A DNA stretch of 64,000 nucleotides from Mauremys mutica (GCF_020497125.1 NC_059072.1:71803697-71867696), one strand, 5' to 3'. Numbered from the stretch's first letter, positions 23,606 through 36,010 are shown. A program made the numbers and translations. Notes: generated by a model not told the origin, from the sequence alone.

Positions 23606-23835
23606 CAGTGGTTCTCAAAGTTTTGTACTGGTGACCCCTTTCACATAGCAAGCCTCTGAATGTGATCCCCCCTTTATAAATTAAAAACACTTGTTTATAT
23701 ATTTAACACCATTATAAATGCTGGAGGCAAAGCGGGGTTTCGGGTGGAGACTGATAGCTTGAGACCCCTCCCCCCCCCATGCAATAACCTCGTGACCCCC
23801 CTCAGGGATCCCGACCCTAAGTTTGAGAACCCCTG
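23606..23835. mobile_element. hAT-type MITE, 230 bp
   Basis: The left end CAGTGGTTCTCAAAG and the right end TTTGAGAACCCCTG are inverted repeats. The flanks CTTTGGAA (23598-23605) and TTTTGGAA (23836-23843) match at 7 of 8 bases. The interior is noncoding, with the TGACCCC/GTGATCCC motifs often seen in this class. Its left duplication directly abuts the right duplication of the preceding element. Confidence 0.88.
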
Positions 23836-24038
23836 TTTTGGAAGCTTGTTGGACTTCTGGATGAGTAATAGGGACTATTCAACATTAGTAAAAGTGGCTG
23901 GATATGGCCCTTCATTAGGTTGCCGTTTAGTAGCACTTTGCTGCTTAGAAAATGAAATTTTTAATGGGTGGGTTTAATTCCACTCAGTGGACTAGTATTC
24001 TAGTTGATATAAATGAAGGTTCTTTCTACTTAGGGTTT

Positions 24039-24076
24039 GTTTGTTTGTTTGTTTGTTTGGGGGTGGGGGTGGGGGG
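24039..24076. repeat. Simple repeat (GTTT)n followed by G-rich run
   Basis: TTTGTTTGTTTGTTTGTTTG is followed by GGGGTGGGGGTGGGGGG. Microsatellite only. Confidence 0.85.
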
Positions 24077-24115
24077 TTTGACTTGTTTTCATTTAACAGT
24101 AATAACACAGCTACA

Positions 24116-24296
24116 TAGACCTCTACCTCAATATAATGCTGTCCTTGGGAGCCAAAAAATCTTACTGTGTTATAGGTGAAACCGCATTATATCGAACTTG
24201 CTTTGATCCACCTCCCCCACCCCCCGAGCGCTGCTTTACTGCGTTATATCCGAATTCGTGTTATATCGGGCTGCGTTGAATTGGGGTAGAGGTGTA
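24116..24296. mobile_element. Mariner/Tc1-like MITE, 181 bp
   Basis: Ends TAGACCTCTACCTCAA and GGGGTAGAGGTGTA are inverted repeats whose outermost TA fits the TA target preference of the mariner/Tc1 superfamily. Internally GTTATAGGTGAAACCGCATT and CGTGTTATATCGGGCTGCG add subterminal inverted motifs (GCGTTATAT). No coding sequence. Confidence 0.78.
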
Positions 24297-24889
24297 CTTA
24301 AATTTGTCCTTAGGCTATTTTCTACTGTCCACTGTTCTGCTTAATAAGATTTGAGGTTCTAAATAGGTTTTTAGATTATATGCACAAATTATATACAAAT
24401 CTTAAAGATAATTGGCAGGGGGTCTTCATAGTCAAGTTGGATCCGAATTGAGAGGAGAAGATATGGAGGTTTCTAAGATAATGATAACAAAGCTTGCATT
24501 TTGATGTGGAGCTGCAGAAATTTCCCTTTCTTTGCCAGGAAATTGATGGTAAATCTACAAAATCTCAAAGCTGTCCCCTTCAAATGGTCCTGCAGTTGCT
24601 ATATCTCTAAAGAGATGCTGTGACTATGATGTCAGAACCCATATGGCAGCCAACAATTCCTTCTTTTAAACCTTTCCCAAAATATTCCCTCCCTTGTGAG
24701 CTACTTCTTGCACTTCAGAAAAAGCAGATTTTTTTTTTCTGAATTCCCTGGTGGATAATGTGCTTGCTAAAGAGGCTATGGGTTTTTATGCCCTATTAAC
24801 TGCAAACGGGAAAAAAATGCCCTTGAGACTTGCCTAAGTGAAGTCAGTTTAAAAACTTTTAAAATGCAAACTAGACAGCTAATGATAGA
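24297..24889. other. No recognised feature
   Basis: AT-rich DNA with no supported gene or repeat. Confidence 0.45.
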
Positions 24890-25960
24890 GCCTGTGCCTG
24901 AAAGGAGTGCCGTGTTTACAATGGCGCTAGTGGTGCCATGGAGCCGGGCCCATGCTCTGAAAGGGCCCCGGCCTGTTCTGCTTGCACTGTGCCCTGAGAC
25001 CCCACCAGCCACTTGCTTCTCTCTGCCAGCCCACCCGCTGGCCAAGGGCTCCTCTCCCCCCACCCCCGACCCGCCGGTTTCTCTCTGCCTCCTGGCCAGA
25101 CCCCAGTGTACCTCTGGCTCTGGGCAGTCTCTGCTTCCCACCACCTGTGGGGCCCCACCTGTCTGTCTCCCTGGAACTGAGCTGCCTGGGACTGATGCAG
25201 AAGCCTGGCCAGTCTCAGCCAGCTGTGAGGGGCTTGGCTGGGCCCCTCCAGGCAAGTGGGTCCTAAGGGAGCCTGGCCAGAGCAGGCCCTGGCCTGGCTG
25301 ATCGTGCCACTCCTGAGAGACTGGAGCAATTCCCTGCCCCACAACCAGCCCTTGCTGCACTGCCGACTCAGCCCGGCAGACACAGTTGCCTCCCAGGAGG
25401 CAGGGCATGGGGGGAGTGGGTCTCCGAAGGGTCTCGGGAGGTGCTGGGTGGGGGTGAGGAAGATCTCTGTGTGTTGGGGGCACTAGGGAGTGGGGGTTCT
25501 GTGTGGGGTGTTGGGCAGTTGTGGTGGGGCTATGTGCAGGGGGGGCGCTGGGCAGGGGTGGTTTGTGCAGGGCACTGTGCATTTGTGGCAGGGTCGGGGG
25601 GTGGGGGGCGCACTGGGCATAGCAGGTCCGGGGGTGGGCTCTGGCCATAGGGAATTGGGGGGGGTATTCTGGTGTTGGGTGAGGGGGGATATGTGGCATG
25701 GCATGGGCCCGCTCCCGAGGGAAGGGGCATGCTGGCAGCACAGGGCCAGGTGGGCCACTGTGCGTCTGGCAACTGCCAGTTTATAAACAATGCCCTCTCA
25801 CTGGGCTAGGCAGAGCGGGGCTGCTCTCTCCACATCGTGCCCCATTGGCCCTGGCTGGCCCTGTGCTCCGGGGACTGACACACACCCACCCGTGCCATGT
25901 TCCATCGCCCCCATGCGGACCCATAAATATGTTTGGAGCCAGGCCCACAAAAGGTTAATC
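24890..25960. repeat. GC-rich, G-run-rich block of unknown origin
   Basis: About 1 kb with sharply higher GC content than its surroundings. From 25390 to 25690 the plus strand is dominated by GGGG-containing runs separated by short spacers. A minus-strand open frame of 321 codons (24776-25741) overlaps it but consists of low-complexity Pro/Ala/His/Ser-rich sequence with competing long frames on both strands, so I do not call it a gene. It resembles in style the GC-rich hAT element at 22625-23589 and may be another non-autonomous element, but I could not find matching ends. Confidence 0.45.
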
Positions 25961-28900
25961 CATCCCTGCCTGAAAGCCAATATAAGAGTATGTCTATTAG
26001 TTAAATTAAAGAACTGTTAAATGTGCATTTTGAACTACTCCCATATTGTGGGGGAGGAAAGAAAAATTTTAATTTTTAAGGAACAGTAACTTTAGAATTA
26101 TTGTTACAGGGATTAAGAGAGATTGAATGGAGCTGAACAGGCAAATTACACAAAAAATCTCCACTGACTGCTCAACAGCTCACTAACAGGCAGGTAGTCA
26201 GAGATACTATATGTGAAGAAATTTTAAATTGAATTTCAAAATGAGAAGAATCAGATATTTCTTATGAACATAGAATTAGATCTAAATAACACAAGACAAT
26301 CCTGCTGGTCAGTTTCAATTTATATTGCAGGGACCAGGCCAAATTCTCCACCAGTGCAACTTTAATGGGGCATTCCCCAGGGGGGAATTTGCCTCTCTTC
26401 CTTTGGATATGGATGAGATTCTTCATTTTTAAACTATCCAAAATGTAAAACCACCATACTCAACTCTCAGCTTAATAGATACCTGTAATGAATCCTTTCC
26501 CTATAAAGTGAAATACACCTTAATATGCCAAATATATAGCTGCTTCTCATAGGAAGTCCAGTGTAGTGTCGTTGGGATGGGTATCCCTATTCCAGTTTAA
26601 TTGCAGAGGTACTTGTGCACTCTCAGCTTCAACACAAAACAGAATTCTTCCCCAAATATTGTGTGCCAATAGCCGCACCACCATGAAACTTAAATAGGTC
26701 TAGGAGAAACTAGCAATATGTCAAGTACCAACTCACAGAAATATTCTTCCCATCCTGGGGAGATAAAATATTCTCTGTCTTCCATTTTGAAACAGTCTGG
26801 AGGAAAAAAAAGAGGGTGGAACCTGTTACTAAGGGGGGTAGCCAGTAAATATATTTTTGTATATGATCAACTCCCTTTAACACATTTGATGTATAACATT
26901 TAAAGCAAAGTAGACATAAGGTGTTGTGTTCACTTTAATGTTATATTTAACTTACATTTTTAAGTGGGAGTCCTCTACCCCCATTTGAGAACTTTAAGGG
27001 ATTCATATTTGTCTCCACTGTACTTCTTCCTCCATATCACAGACATTAAGGAAGAGGATTGAATGAGGCTTCCGTCAAATCCCATCAGTGCTCTCCCTAT
27101 GATGGGGATCTATAGTTAACTTTAATGTAATAAATCCTTAAAAGTAAGTCTAGTTTTGAACTCCCTGAGAAATGGTCTGGTGCAGAGCTTTTTATCTCTG
27201 CCAGGGGACATCAGAGAAATTAATGGAAAAGTAGATTTGGAGTGCTAGTGTGTGCAGTTCTCAAATCACTTACTATGTAAAACACGTATTCTGACACCTA
27301 CCATAAGTAGTCTCAGCTGGACTTTAGTATCATCTCTAAGGAACAGATCCTGCTGACCTAATGCCGATAAAACTCCCAAAGAACTCAATGGAAATTTTAC
27401 ATGTGTAAGGACAGCAGTATCAAGGCATGTTGTTATTTGTTATTACTGTAGCACTGGGAGGCTAATCATGGACTAAGACCTCATTGTGCCGTGCATTGTA
27501 CCAACACAGAACAAAAAGATCTGCTTGGCTTTGTTGAGCTCTATCCCAGATAATTACTCCTTGTCCAAAGTTCCATTGCAGTTACTAATATAATGGCAAA
27601 CAAATGTTGATCTCTGACATTACTGTTTGACATCACTTACTGTCATTTTCCCTTTCCTTGAATTCTGATGGCCCAATAGGACTCCATTTACTACTGCTCA
27701 GAATTCTGGAATCCTATTTGCTGTTACTTCTAATGAGATTCTGCTTGCCATTTCATGTGTGACTTCTTAAGATCCTGCCTGCTATCCTGATTCCATAATC
27801 TGAGGTTCCTCTCTGGTTCTGAAATCCTGTGGATGCTCTTGATCCTATTTGTATTTTCTGTGTCCAGTGTCTATTGTTCTAAACTTTGGAGCTAAAGGGA
27901 TGGGATAGGATAAACCTGTGTGTAACACCAAAGAGAGAGTGGAATAATTTTGTGTTTCCTCAGGAGATAACTATGAATAATGGAATGAAACTGAGCAAAG
28001 GAAAAGGTAGGTGAATATCAGGAAGTGGTGAAATCCACATCGCTGAGTCATTTAAAATGACACTGGAAAAAGCACTTACTTCAGGGAAGAATCATGGTTT
28101 GGTTCTAAGGGAGTGAAGTGAACAAAAGATGACCTCATAGATTTGTTTTTTCTGTCTAATCTTGATTCCTTCCTTGCCATTCTCTTCCTTTCTCTTATTG
28201 ATTCATTTTCAGTGTATTGTCATGCATATTTCCACATGCTCCCTGATCACATTGATAAAAGTACAAAGATGATTATTTAGAAATAACTCATAAGAAAAAT
28301 GTAGAAAAAAATTACAAAGTACAATCATCAGTTAAACTACAGCTTTTCGGGTTTTTGTCCACCCGGTGACTACTGCATAGTTGATGAGCTAGTCCAAGAG
28401 TTATAAACAAAATAAGAGATTTCTCCTTGAAATCTTTCAGAAAATTATCCTGACAAAAAGTCATCAGCTGTGCTACTGGGGCCCAAGCCTACTTACCTTC
28501 TTTCCATGTCCATCACTGTCACAAATGCCAGAGAAATGGCAGTGCACTTTTTTCCTATAAATATACATTCTGTTCTTCCTCTCTTCCTTTTGTCCCCTTT
28601 GGCTTAATTTAAAATGAATGAACCTATTGTACTTAGTAATTTTTTATTTTGTATTAATGTGGATATTTTTGGCACGATTTTCATTTTATTTTAACGTTTT
28701 GGTTTAATTTCTATTAGGTTATTTAGTTTAACATTTTTTTTTACTGGCCTGAACTTTTGATTCATTACACTAGTTAACTCATTTCCAAACCAAATGACTT
28801 ATAAACCAAACAAAAGTAAAGTACTTTTGAAATTATGGATTAGTTGGTACTTCATGCAGGAATTTGAACTAAGGAATAATGAACGTTTCTGGTAATCCCT

Positions 28901-29349
28901 TTATTTTGGAAATAACTAGTTTTCAAAGTGCTTATTAAAAAGCAAATGAAAATCATTGGACTGTTTTAAGTTTTTAGCTGAGCACCAACCTTCCAAACTT
29001 AAGTTGCATTTCAGAGAATGAAGTAACAGAAGCCTCTGTTTACTCATGTTTTCTTGATTTGGAGAGACTGTTTCAGTCTCCTAGTGAGACTTGGGTTTTG
29101 TTGTGGTTCCTTAAGAACCAAGAAGCATTTGGTTTCCTTCCCAACCAGCCAGTCACCTATGCTGTGTACACCCTGAACAGCAACTGACTCATCTACTTAA
29201 TTTCTGTATAGCTGAGAGTCGTCATGTGCAGAGGAAACTGCACTAGCTTCCACCAGGCTCTTTGAGCTGCTCCAAGCCCCTCATCCACCTTCTAACCTTC
29301 AAGCTGCTCTGCCTTCCATTCTTGCTCTCAGCAAATCTTAGGGCTCACC
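25961..29349. other. No recognised gene
   Basis: About 3.4 kb of AT-rich DNA with one dispersed repeat fragment (27431-27520, listed separately). No coding region, RNA or transposon end that I can support. Confidence 0.45.
27431..27520 (+). repeat. Fragment of reptile repeat (GTAGCACT..GGAGGC type)
   Basis: TGTTATTACTGTAGCACTGG, GACTAAGACCTCATTGTGCC, GTGCATTGTACCAACACAGA and ACAAAAAGA follow the same order as the copies at 835 and 38615. It is an ancient interspersed element that I cannot assign to a named family. Confidence 0.55.
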
Positions 29350-29785
29350 TGGATCCCAGCAGGGGAACTGGGGTCAAGAGAAAAGGGAAGAGACGAGAAC
29401 TGAGTGAAAAAACAGTGCAGTTGAATTGAGGGAGATGAGAGGGGAAAATAATTCAGAAAACTGGGAAGGAAAGGTGGTGAAGACAATGGGGACAGAACTA
29501 GGGAAAGGAAAAGATAAAGAGAAGGAGATTTTGGGTAAGGAGGAAAGACTGAGGGAAACATTTCAAAACCTTTAGGTTAGTGGTCGGTTGAGGGAAGATA
29601 GAGGAGTGAGAGGAAACAAAACCAGAAAACCCCAAAAGAGGAGAAGAGAGTATACAGACAGGGGGGAGAGAAGTAACAAATCAGGCAGAAGTTGAAACAA
29701 GTGGTGAGTGAGAATAAGAATTAAGCAAGAGAATGGCCTATGGAGGGCAAGGTGAAAATTCTCTAAGGAGGGACACACATGCAAA
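29350..29785. repeat. Purine-skewed tract
   Basis: Over about 430 bases the plus strand is strongly enriched for A and G (GGAAGAGACGAG, GGAAAGGAAAAGATAAAGAG and GAGGAGAAGAGAG). On the minus strand this gives long Ser/Leu/Pro-rich open frames (29328-29561, 29572-29784), which are composition artefacts. Confidence 0.6.
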
Positions 29786-30382
29786 AAGTGGCAATGTTTC
29801 CCAGATTTGTTTTGAAATTTTTTTAACCTTCAATCAGATTGTTTAGAAAATAGAACCTTACAATAATGTAACAGTGCAGTTCTCCATGGTTGGCCATTGT
29901 ATTTCCTCATAGATCAGACCTACCAAGAGGACTGATTTTTTTGGTCCTGAGAGTCTCCCTCCCAACTTCCCACAGTGACAGGTCCCACATAGCAGAGGCT
30001 TATTCTCTAGACTCTCAATTGCTAGACATTTATTTATTCAGTTGTAGACTCCCAACTCTAGGGTTTACTGTTGGGACTACTATGTAGGCATCTTGTGTCT
30101 ACCTCAGCGCTCTGGCCCAACTTACTGCCTTTCTGGATTTCTGATATTTACTGCCTTTGAATATATTAGTGAACGAAGTTGCCCTCTAGTGGCTTATAAA
30201 TAGAGAGGACCTATTACTACTACTACTATCAATTTCCTGCTCTGTTCTGCAAAGCACTATCTATGACTTCTTCACTCTGCCTCCTACATATGGAAAAAAC
30301 TATTTTAGTTAATTTTTAAAGGTTTAAAATATTTATAATTTCCCCCCTCTGTCATGTACAGTAGGACTAATAATAAGAATAG
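29786..30382. other. No recognised feature
   Basis: Unremarkable sequence with a (TAC)n-like patch near 30212-30227. No gene. Confidence 0.45.
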
Positions 30383-32645
30383 GGGACAATTTCCTGGTGC
30401 AAGTGCTGGAGGAACCAACTAGAGGCAGAGCTCTTCTTTACCTGCTGCTCACAAACAAGGAAGAATTAGTAGAGGAAGCAAAAGTGGCTGGGAACCTGGG
30501 AGGCAGTGACCATGAGATGGTTGAGTTCAGGATCCAGACACATGGAAGAAATGAGAGCAGCAGAATACGGACCCTGGACTTCAGAAAAGCAGACTTTGAC
30601 TCCCTCAGGGAGCTGATGGGCAGGATAACATGGGAGAATAACATGAGGGGGAAAGGAGTCCAGGAGAGCTGGCTGTATTTTAAAGAATCCTTATTGAGGT
30701 TGCAGGAACAAACCATCCCGATGTGTAGAAAGACTAGTAAATATGGCAGGCGACCAGCTTGGCTTAACAGTGAAATCCTTGCTGATCTTAAACACAAAAA
30801 TGAAGCTTACAAGAAGTGGAAGTGTGGACAAATGACCTGGGTTGAGTATAAAAATACTGCTCAGACATGCAGGAGTGAAATCAGGAAGGCCAAATCACAC
30901 TTGGAGTTGCAGCTAGCAAGGGATGTTAAGAGTAACAAGAAAGGTTTCTACAGGTATGTTAGCAACAAGAAGAAAGTCAAGGAAAGTGTGGGCCCATTAG
31001 TGAATGAGGGAGGCAACCTAGTGACTGAGGATGTGGTAAAAGATAATGTACTCAATGCTTTTTTTGCCTCTGTCTTCACGAACAAGGTCAACTCCCAGAC
31101 TGCTGCACTGGTTAGCACAGTATGAGGAAGAGGTGACCAGCCCGCTGTGGAGAAAGAAGTGGTTCAGGACTATTTAGAAAAGCTGGACAAGCACAAGTCC
31201 ATAGGGCCGGATGCACTGCATCCGAGGGTGCTAAAGGAGTTAGCGGATGTGATTGCAGAGCTATTGGCCATTATCTTTGAAAACTCATGGCGATCGGGGA
31301 AGGTCCCGGATGACTGGAAAAAGGCTAATGTAGTGCCCGTTTCTAAAAAAGGGAAGGAGGAGGATCCAGGGAACTACAGGCCAGTTAGCCTCTCCTCAGT
31401 CCCTGGAAAAATCGTGGAGCAAGTCCTCAAGGAATCAATTCTGATGCACTTAGAGGAGAGGAAAGTGATCAGGAACAGTCAGCATGGATTCACCAAGGGC
31501 AAGCAATGCCTGACTAACCTAGTTGCCTTCTATGATGAGATAACTGGCTCTGTGGATGAGGGGAAGCAGTGGACATGTTATTCCTTGACTTTAGCAAAGC
31601 TTTTGATATGATCTCCCACAGTATTCTTGCCAGCAAGCTAAAGAAGTATTGGTTGGATAAATGGACTATAAGGCGGATAGAAAGCTGGCTAGATCATCGG
31701 GCTCAACGGGTAGTGATCAATGGCTCCAAGTTTAGTTGGCAGCCGATATCAAGCAGAGTGCCACAAGGGTCAGTCCTGGGACTGGTTTTGTTCAATATCT
31801 TCATTAATGATCTGGAGAATGGCGTGGACTGCACTCTCAGCAAGTTTGCAGATGACACTAAACTGGGAGTAGTGGTAGATATGCTGGAGGGTAGGGATAG
31901 GATACAGAGGGACCTAGACTTAGGACAGAAGAATCCCAGGCACTGCTACAGACTACGGACCGAGTGGCTAGGCAGCAGTTCTGCAGAAAAGGACCTAGGG
32001 GTTACAGTTGACGAGAAGCTGGATATGAGCCAACAGTGTGCCCTTGTTGCCAAGAAGGCTAGCAGCATTTTGGGCTGTATAAGTAGGAGCATTGCCAGCA
32101 GATTGAGGAATGTGATCATTTCCCTCTATTTGGCATTGGTGAGGCCTCATCTGGAGTACTTTGTCCAGTTTTGGGCCCCACACTACAAGAAGGATGTGGA
32201 AAAATTGGAAAGATTAGGGAGCTGGAGCACATGACTTATGAGCAAAGGCTGAGGGAACTGGGATTGTTTAGTCTGCAGAAGAGAAGAATGAGGGGGGATT
32301 TGATAGTTGCTTTCAACTACCTGAAAGGGGGTTCTAAAGAGAATGTATCTAGACTGTTATCAGGGGTAGCAGATGACAGAACAAGGAGTAATCATCTCAA
32401 GTTGCAGTGGGGGAGAGTTAGGTTGGATATTAGGAAAAACTTTTTCACTAGGAGGGTGATGAAGCACTGGAATGGATTACCTAGGGAGGTGGTGGAATCT
32501 CCTTCCTTAGAGCTTTTTAAGGTGAGGCTTGACAAAGCCCTGGCTGGGATGATTTAGTTGGGGATTGGTCTTGCTTTGAGCAGGGGGTTGGACTAGATGA
32601 CCTCCTGAGGTCCCTTCCAACCCTGATATTCTCTGATTCTATGAT
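30383..32645 (+). pseudogene. CR1 LINE: ORF2 (endonuclease C-term and reverse transcriptase), 5'-truncated
   Basis: This is the largest LINE copy here. It copies itself from RNA by target-primed reverse transcription. The frame at 30397-31125 begins inside the endonuclease domain (G-G-S-D-H-E-M-V-E-F contains its catalytic SDH motif) and runs into the linker. The frame from 31147 to 31611 has the N-terminal RT motifs ([48 protein letters not shown]). The frame from 31569 to 32234 has [24 protein letters not shown] and the catalytic FADDTK. The frame from 32171 to 32557 carries the C-terminal [16 protein letters not shown] region. It is broken by a stop near 31126, frameshifts near 31580 and 32215, and an internal deletion near 31920, so it is inactive. 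The 3' end has AGATGACCTCCTGAGGTCCC and ends at a TTCTCTGATTCTATGAT repeat, the CR1 terminus. Relatively good preservation suggests a younger copy than the other CR1 tails. Confidence 0.93.
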
Positions 32646-32660
32646 AACTGATTAGCGCAA

Positions 32661-32865
32661 GGTCTATACTGCAATCAGGAAAAGTGATTGCAGCACATGT
32701 AGATATACCTGAGCGTGCTTTGATCTACTCAAGTAATGTTAACCGTGAAACTGCAACAGCATGGGCAGCATGGATTCTCAAGTAGGTACCAGCATCCTGG
32801 GTGGGCAGGGCTAGCCTGTGTTATGTGCTACAATCACACCTCATGACTGCAGTGTGGACATAACC
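32661..32865. mobile_element. MITE with GTCTACACT-like ends, about 205 bp
   Basis: Left GGTCTATACTGCAATCAGG and the reverse complement of the right, GGTTATGTCCACACTGCAGTC, are inverted, continuing with GTGATTGCAGCAC against GTGATTGTAGCAC. The right end and interior (GGGCAGGGCTAGCC) are noncoding. Similar ends to the Harbinger elements suggest the same superfamily. No clean target duplication was found. Confidence 0.65.
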
Positions 32866-35579
32866 TAAGCTATCTAGCTTCATAGTTGGAGTGATACTAA
32901 TGTAGTTATATATAAATAAAATTTCTCTAAACATGTTTTTGTTTTATATATAGAGATAAGCGTATACAAAAAATGCAGTGGTATGTAAAAGTTTTATTTG
33001 ACCTCATTTGGAATGTGCAGTCTGCATAACTCACTTCTGAGTAATGTGGCCATCCTGAACTCATGCTGGTGCCTTTATATCACAACTCAACATTGTGGTT
33101 TGTTTGTTTTTATTTTTTCATGTGTGTGTATATGTATATAGAAGTCAATGGAACTACTCATATGCCTAAACTTAAGCATGGACCTAAGGGCTTGTCAGAA
33201 TTTGGTTGAGTGATCACAAGATTGAACCCTATAAAACACAATATCAATTTTTGATCCCAAGTGCTAAGGCTTTTACTATAAAACTAAGGATGTATGTTTG
33301 TTTGTTTTTTAAAAAGAAACTTTAACCTTTCATATAACCTGTAAAAAGCCATTTTACCTTAAATATGCTACATCATGGCCTTCTGCTAAGGCCACTCTAT
33401 TTTATCTCACAGTGTCATGGGACCTTCTCAACTAATAGCAGAACGCGAGGAGTGACATCAATAGCTATCTTGGATCATGGTAAACATGAAAAGTGACAAC
33501 TGTTAGATAATTCTTTGTCTTTTCCCCTGCATCCCACTACTCATTTTAAAATAGTAGGTTTACAAAACATAGTTCCCCTTAAGTCCTTGTGTTGATTAAT
33601 AATGGTTAAAAGAACATTAATTGACATTTAAGTCTGCATTAAAATCTTTCCTCTCTAGAGTGTTTGTGTTTTGCAATATGGGTTACAAAATCTGGCAGAA
33701 GAAAAAGGAAATGTGTCCTTAAAGCTTCCCTAAGTGTGCAATAAGTTTAAAAATCTCAAATAACAGATTCTTTTGGCTCCAAGTGTGCTTTTAGCATCTG
33801 ATATATTTTGCTTCTATTTTAGGGCACAGGTTTATGTGACTTTGTCTAAACCAATGACTGATCAGCTAGTCACCAATTTTGGCCACTCTCATAGAACGGC
33901 TATACGTTCTGCTAAGAGTATAAATCTATTTTATATTGCACGATCTTGTCAACCATTTATTGCATTTGACAGTCCAAGGTTATAATAATTAGATATTCAT
34001 TGAAGGTGTGAATGTGAGTGGTGAGAGAGGGTTTAATTTCAAGACAATGGTTATCCTTTTAACAACAATCAGAGTAATGGAAACAATTAACAATCACAAC
34101 AATAGTAACTGAAATTATTTGTAATAGAAATATTTAATTGGCATTTTATTGACAACGCAAAGAGGAAAAAAGAGTCATACTGAGTCACAGCCATTCTATG
34201 GCAGATCCCTTTCGGTAAATAAGCATAGATGGCATGATCAATAAAGATGACCATTAAAATTAGTATGTCACAATACCAGGCATAAAGATAAATGTGCTAA
34301 ACTGTAAAAAATAAATAAATAAATAAAATAATATGCACAGCTATGTGTAAATTGTCAGCACGTGATACATCGTACAAGAAAACTGCTTTACTGTACATCT
34401 TAGTAAATGTTGATGAGAATGAATGGAAAAAGTGTATAACTTTTAGCAGAAATACCCTGAAAGACTTTTTTTCCAATAAAAGGAAAAGAAATAAGATTAT
34501 TAAATTGCAGTAAAAAGAGTAATATTTAAGTATTTATTAAGTGAAATAAAAGCTTCCATTGCCAGGAACCGATTTTTAAACAAACAAGTTATTGGTGAGT
34601 TTTTAAGTGAAATTCATTTTTCTATTAGCTTTTCTTAATATTACCTCAGGGTGCATCATTAATGAAACTGGGCATGTGGTCTGAATATCCCAAGTTTGCT
34701 GACGTGGTCATTTTCATTTCAAGTATTTTTCTTAACTACCACATGCCAATTTTGCTGAGAATGAAGAAAGAAATTATGATAAAGTTCAGTCATTGGTCCT
34801 GGAGGTTTCTTGTTTACATCATGATATTGAAGAGCTGTGCCGAACAGCTTTTGTATTCTGGGGCCCATACCAGACCCCGTAGATCAAATTTGCAATTCAC
34901 TGTGAAAATATTCCACTGAAAAGCTCCCCACAGGAGCATAAAGATACTGTTGTACATTTACAAGATATAACTCCAAGTTATAAGTATACTGTCTGAAACT
35001 ATTGCTGTATAAGATTCAGCCAAATTTAAAAAGAAAAAGACAAAATGCAAACTACCACAACAACCTAGAAATAAACATGCTATTCTCAGTATTTCTCCAG
35101 CATAGTATTGTAAACATTGATTATATTGGCGTTTATGCAATTTTTAAAAGGAGGGGGTTATAGCTCTTGTTAGAATTGCTAATTGAAATGGCTAGATCAA
35201 AGGATTGGAGCTTTAAAAATGTAATTTCAGAGTGGCTATTATTATGGTCAGATCAGATTTTCAAACTCTGAATGCCTGACCCTTATGAACCTTGCAAAAC
35301 CCAGAAAATATCTTTAATTTTTTTTTTTAAAAGTTCTGATCCATACATGAAAGATTTGGAAAAGAGCAGGGCACAAGATATATGCTGTTTTTTTAAAGCT
35401 GAGTGAACAATCAATTGATCTAAAACTAAGTAACACATTTTCATTGTTTTTGGTGAAAAAAACTGGAAAAAAATTCATTTCAGGTGAAACAATGTTTTGT
35501 TCCATTTTCATGCATTTTAACTGCTTTTTAAAATTGAAGACAGCATTCACAAAACTATTGGTGCCTTTGTTCTGTCCTA
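32866..35579. other. No recognised gene; AT-rich DNA
   Basis: Holds an (AAAT)n microsatellite at about 34308-34330 and an expanse of AT-rich sequence. The short frames show nothing recognisable. Confidence 0.45.
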
Positions 35580-36010
35580 TGGCCTTGTTGGTTAGAGCAG
35601 TTCCCTGGGCTGTGGGAGATCTGGATTCAAATCCATATTTTGCTTGCTTAAGATCAGGGACTGAAGCTTGGACTTTCCCCGTTGCAGGTGAGTTCCCTAT
35701 ATTCACTGGGCCAGTGAGAGTGGCTCTACAACCTGGTGGTTAAGGAACTCACCTGGGAGGCGGGGACAGCTGGGTTTCAATCACTGCTCTGTTAAATATT
35801 GAGTGATTTACACAAAATGAGACAGCTTCAATGTGAAGGATTAAGAGAGACCCGCCCCAGAATGCTCAATCGCCCAGTGATTAGGGCACTCATTTGCAAT
35901 TTGGGAGATCCAAATTCAAGTCCCTGCTCTGTATCAAGCAGCGTGAGAACTTGAACCATGTCTCCCACATACCAGGTAAGCATTCTAACCACAGGGATGA
36001 AGAGTTGTAG
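35580..36010. repeat. Cluster of tRNA-like SINE segments
   Basis: Four tRNA-related units are visible. Three run on the plus strand: 35585-35640 (TTGGTTAGAGCAGTTCCC to GGATTCAAATCC), 35729-35792 (GGTGGTTAAGGAACTCACC to GGGTTTCAATC) and 35868-35930 (AGTGATTAGGGCACTC to CAAATTCAAGTCCC). One runs on the minus strand at 35940-36005, where the reverse complement reads GGTTAGAATGCTTACC to GGTTCAAGTTC. Each has an A-box-like and a B-box-like part at about 30-40 bases spacing, with GTGGGAGA or GGGAGAT between. They are SINE-type repeats derived from tRNA and not tRNA genes: clover-leaf stems are poor. Confidence 0.65.

Noticed and set aside
24776..25741. 321-codon minus-strand open frame
   Set aside because: Lies in a GC-rich block with long frames in several other phases, and the product is low-complexity Pro/Ala/His/Ser-rich without a domain. 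Composition explains its length.
29328..29784. Ser/Leu/Pro-rich minus-strand open frames
   Set aside because: By-products of the purine-rich plus strand; no start context or domain.
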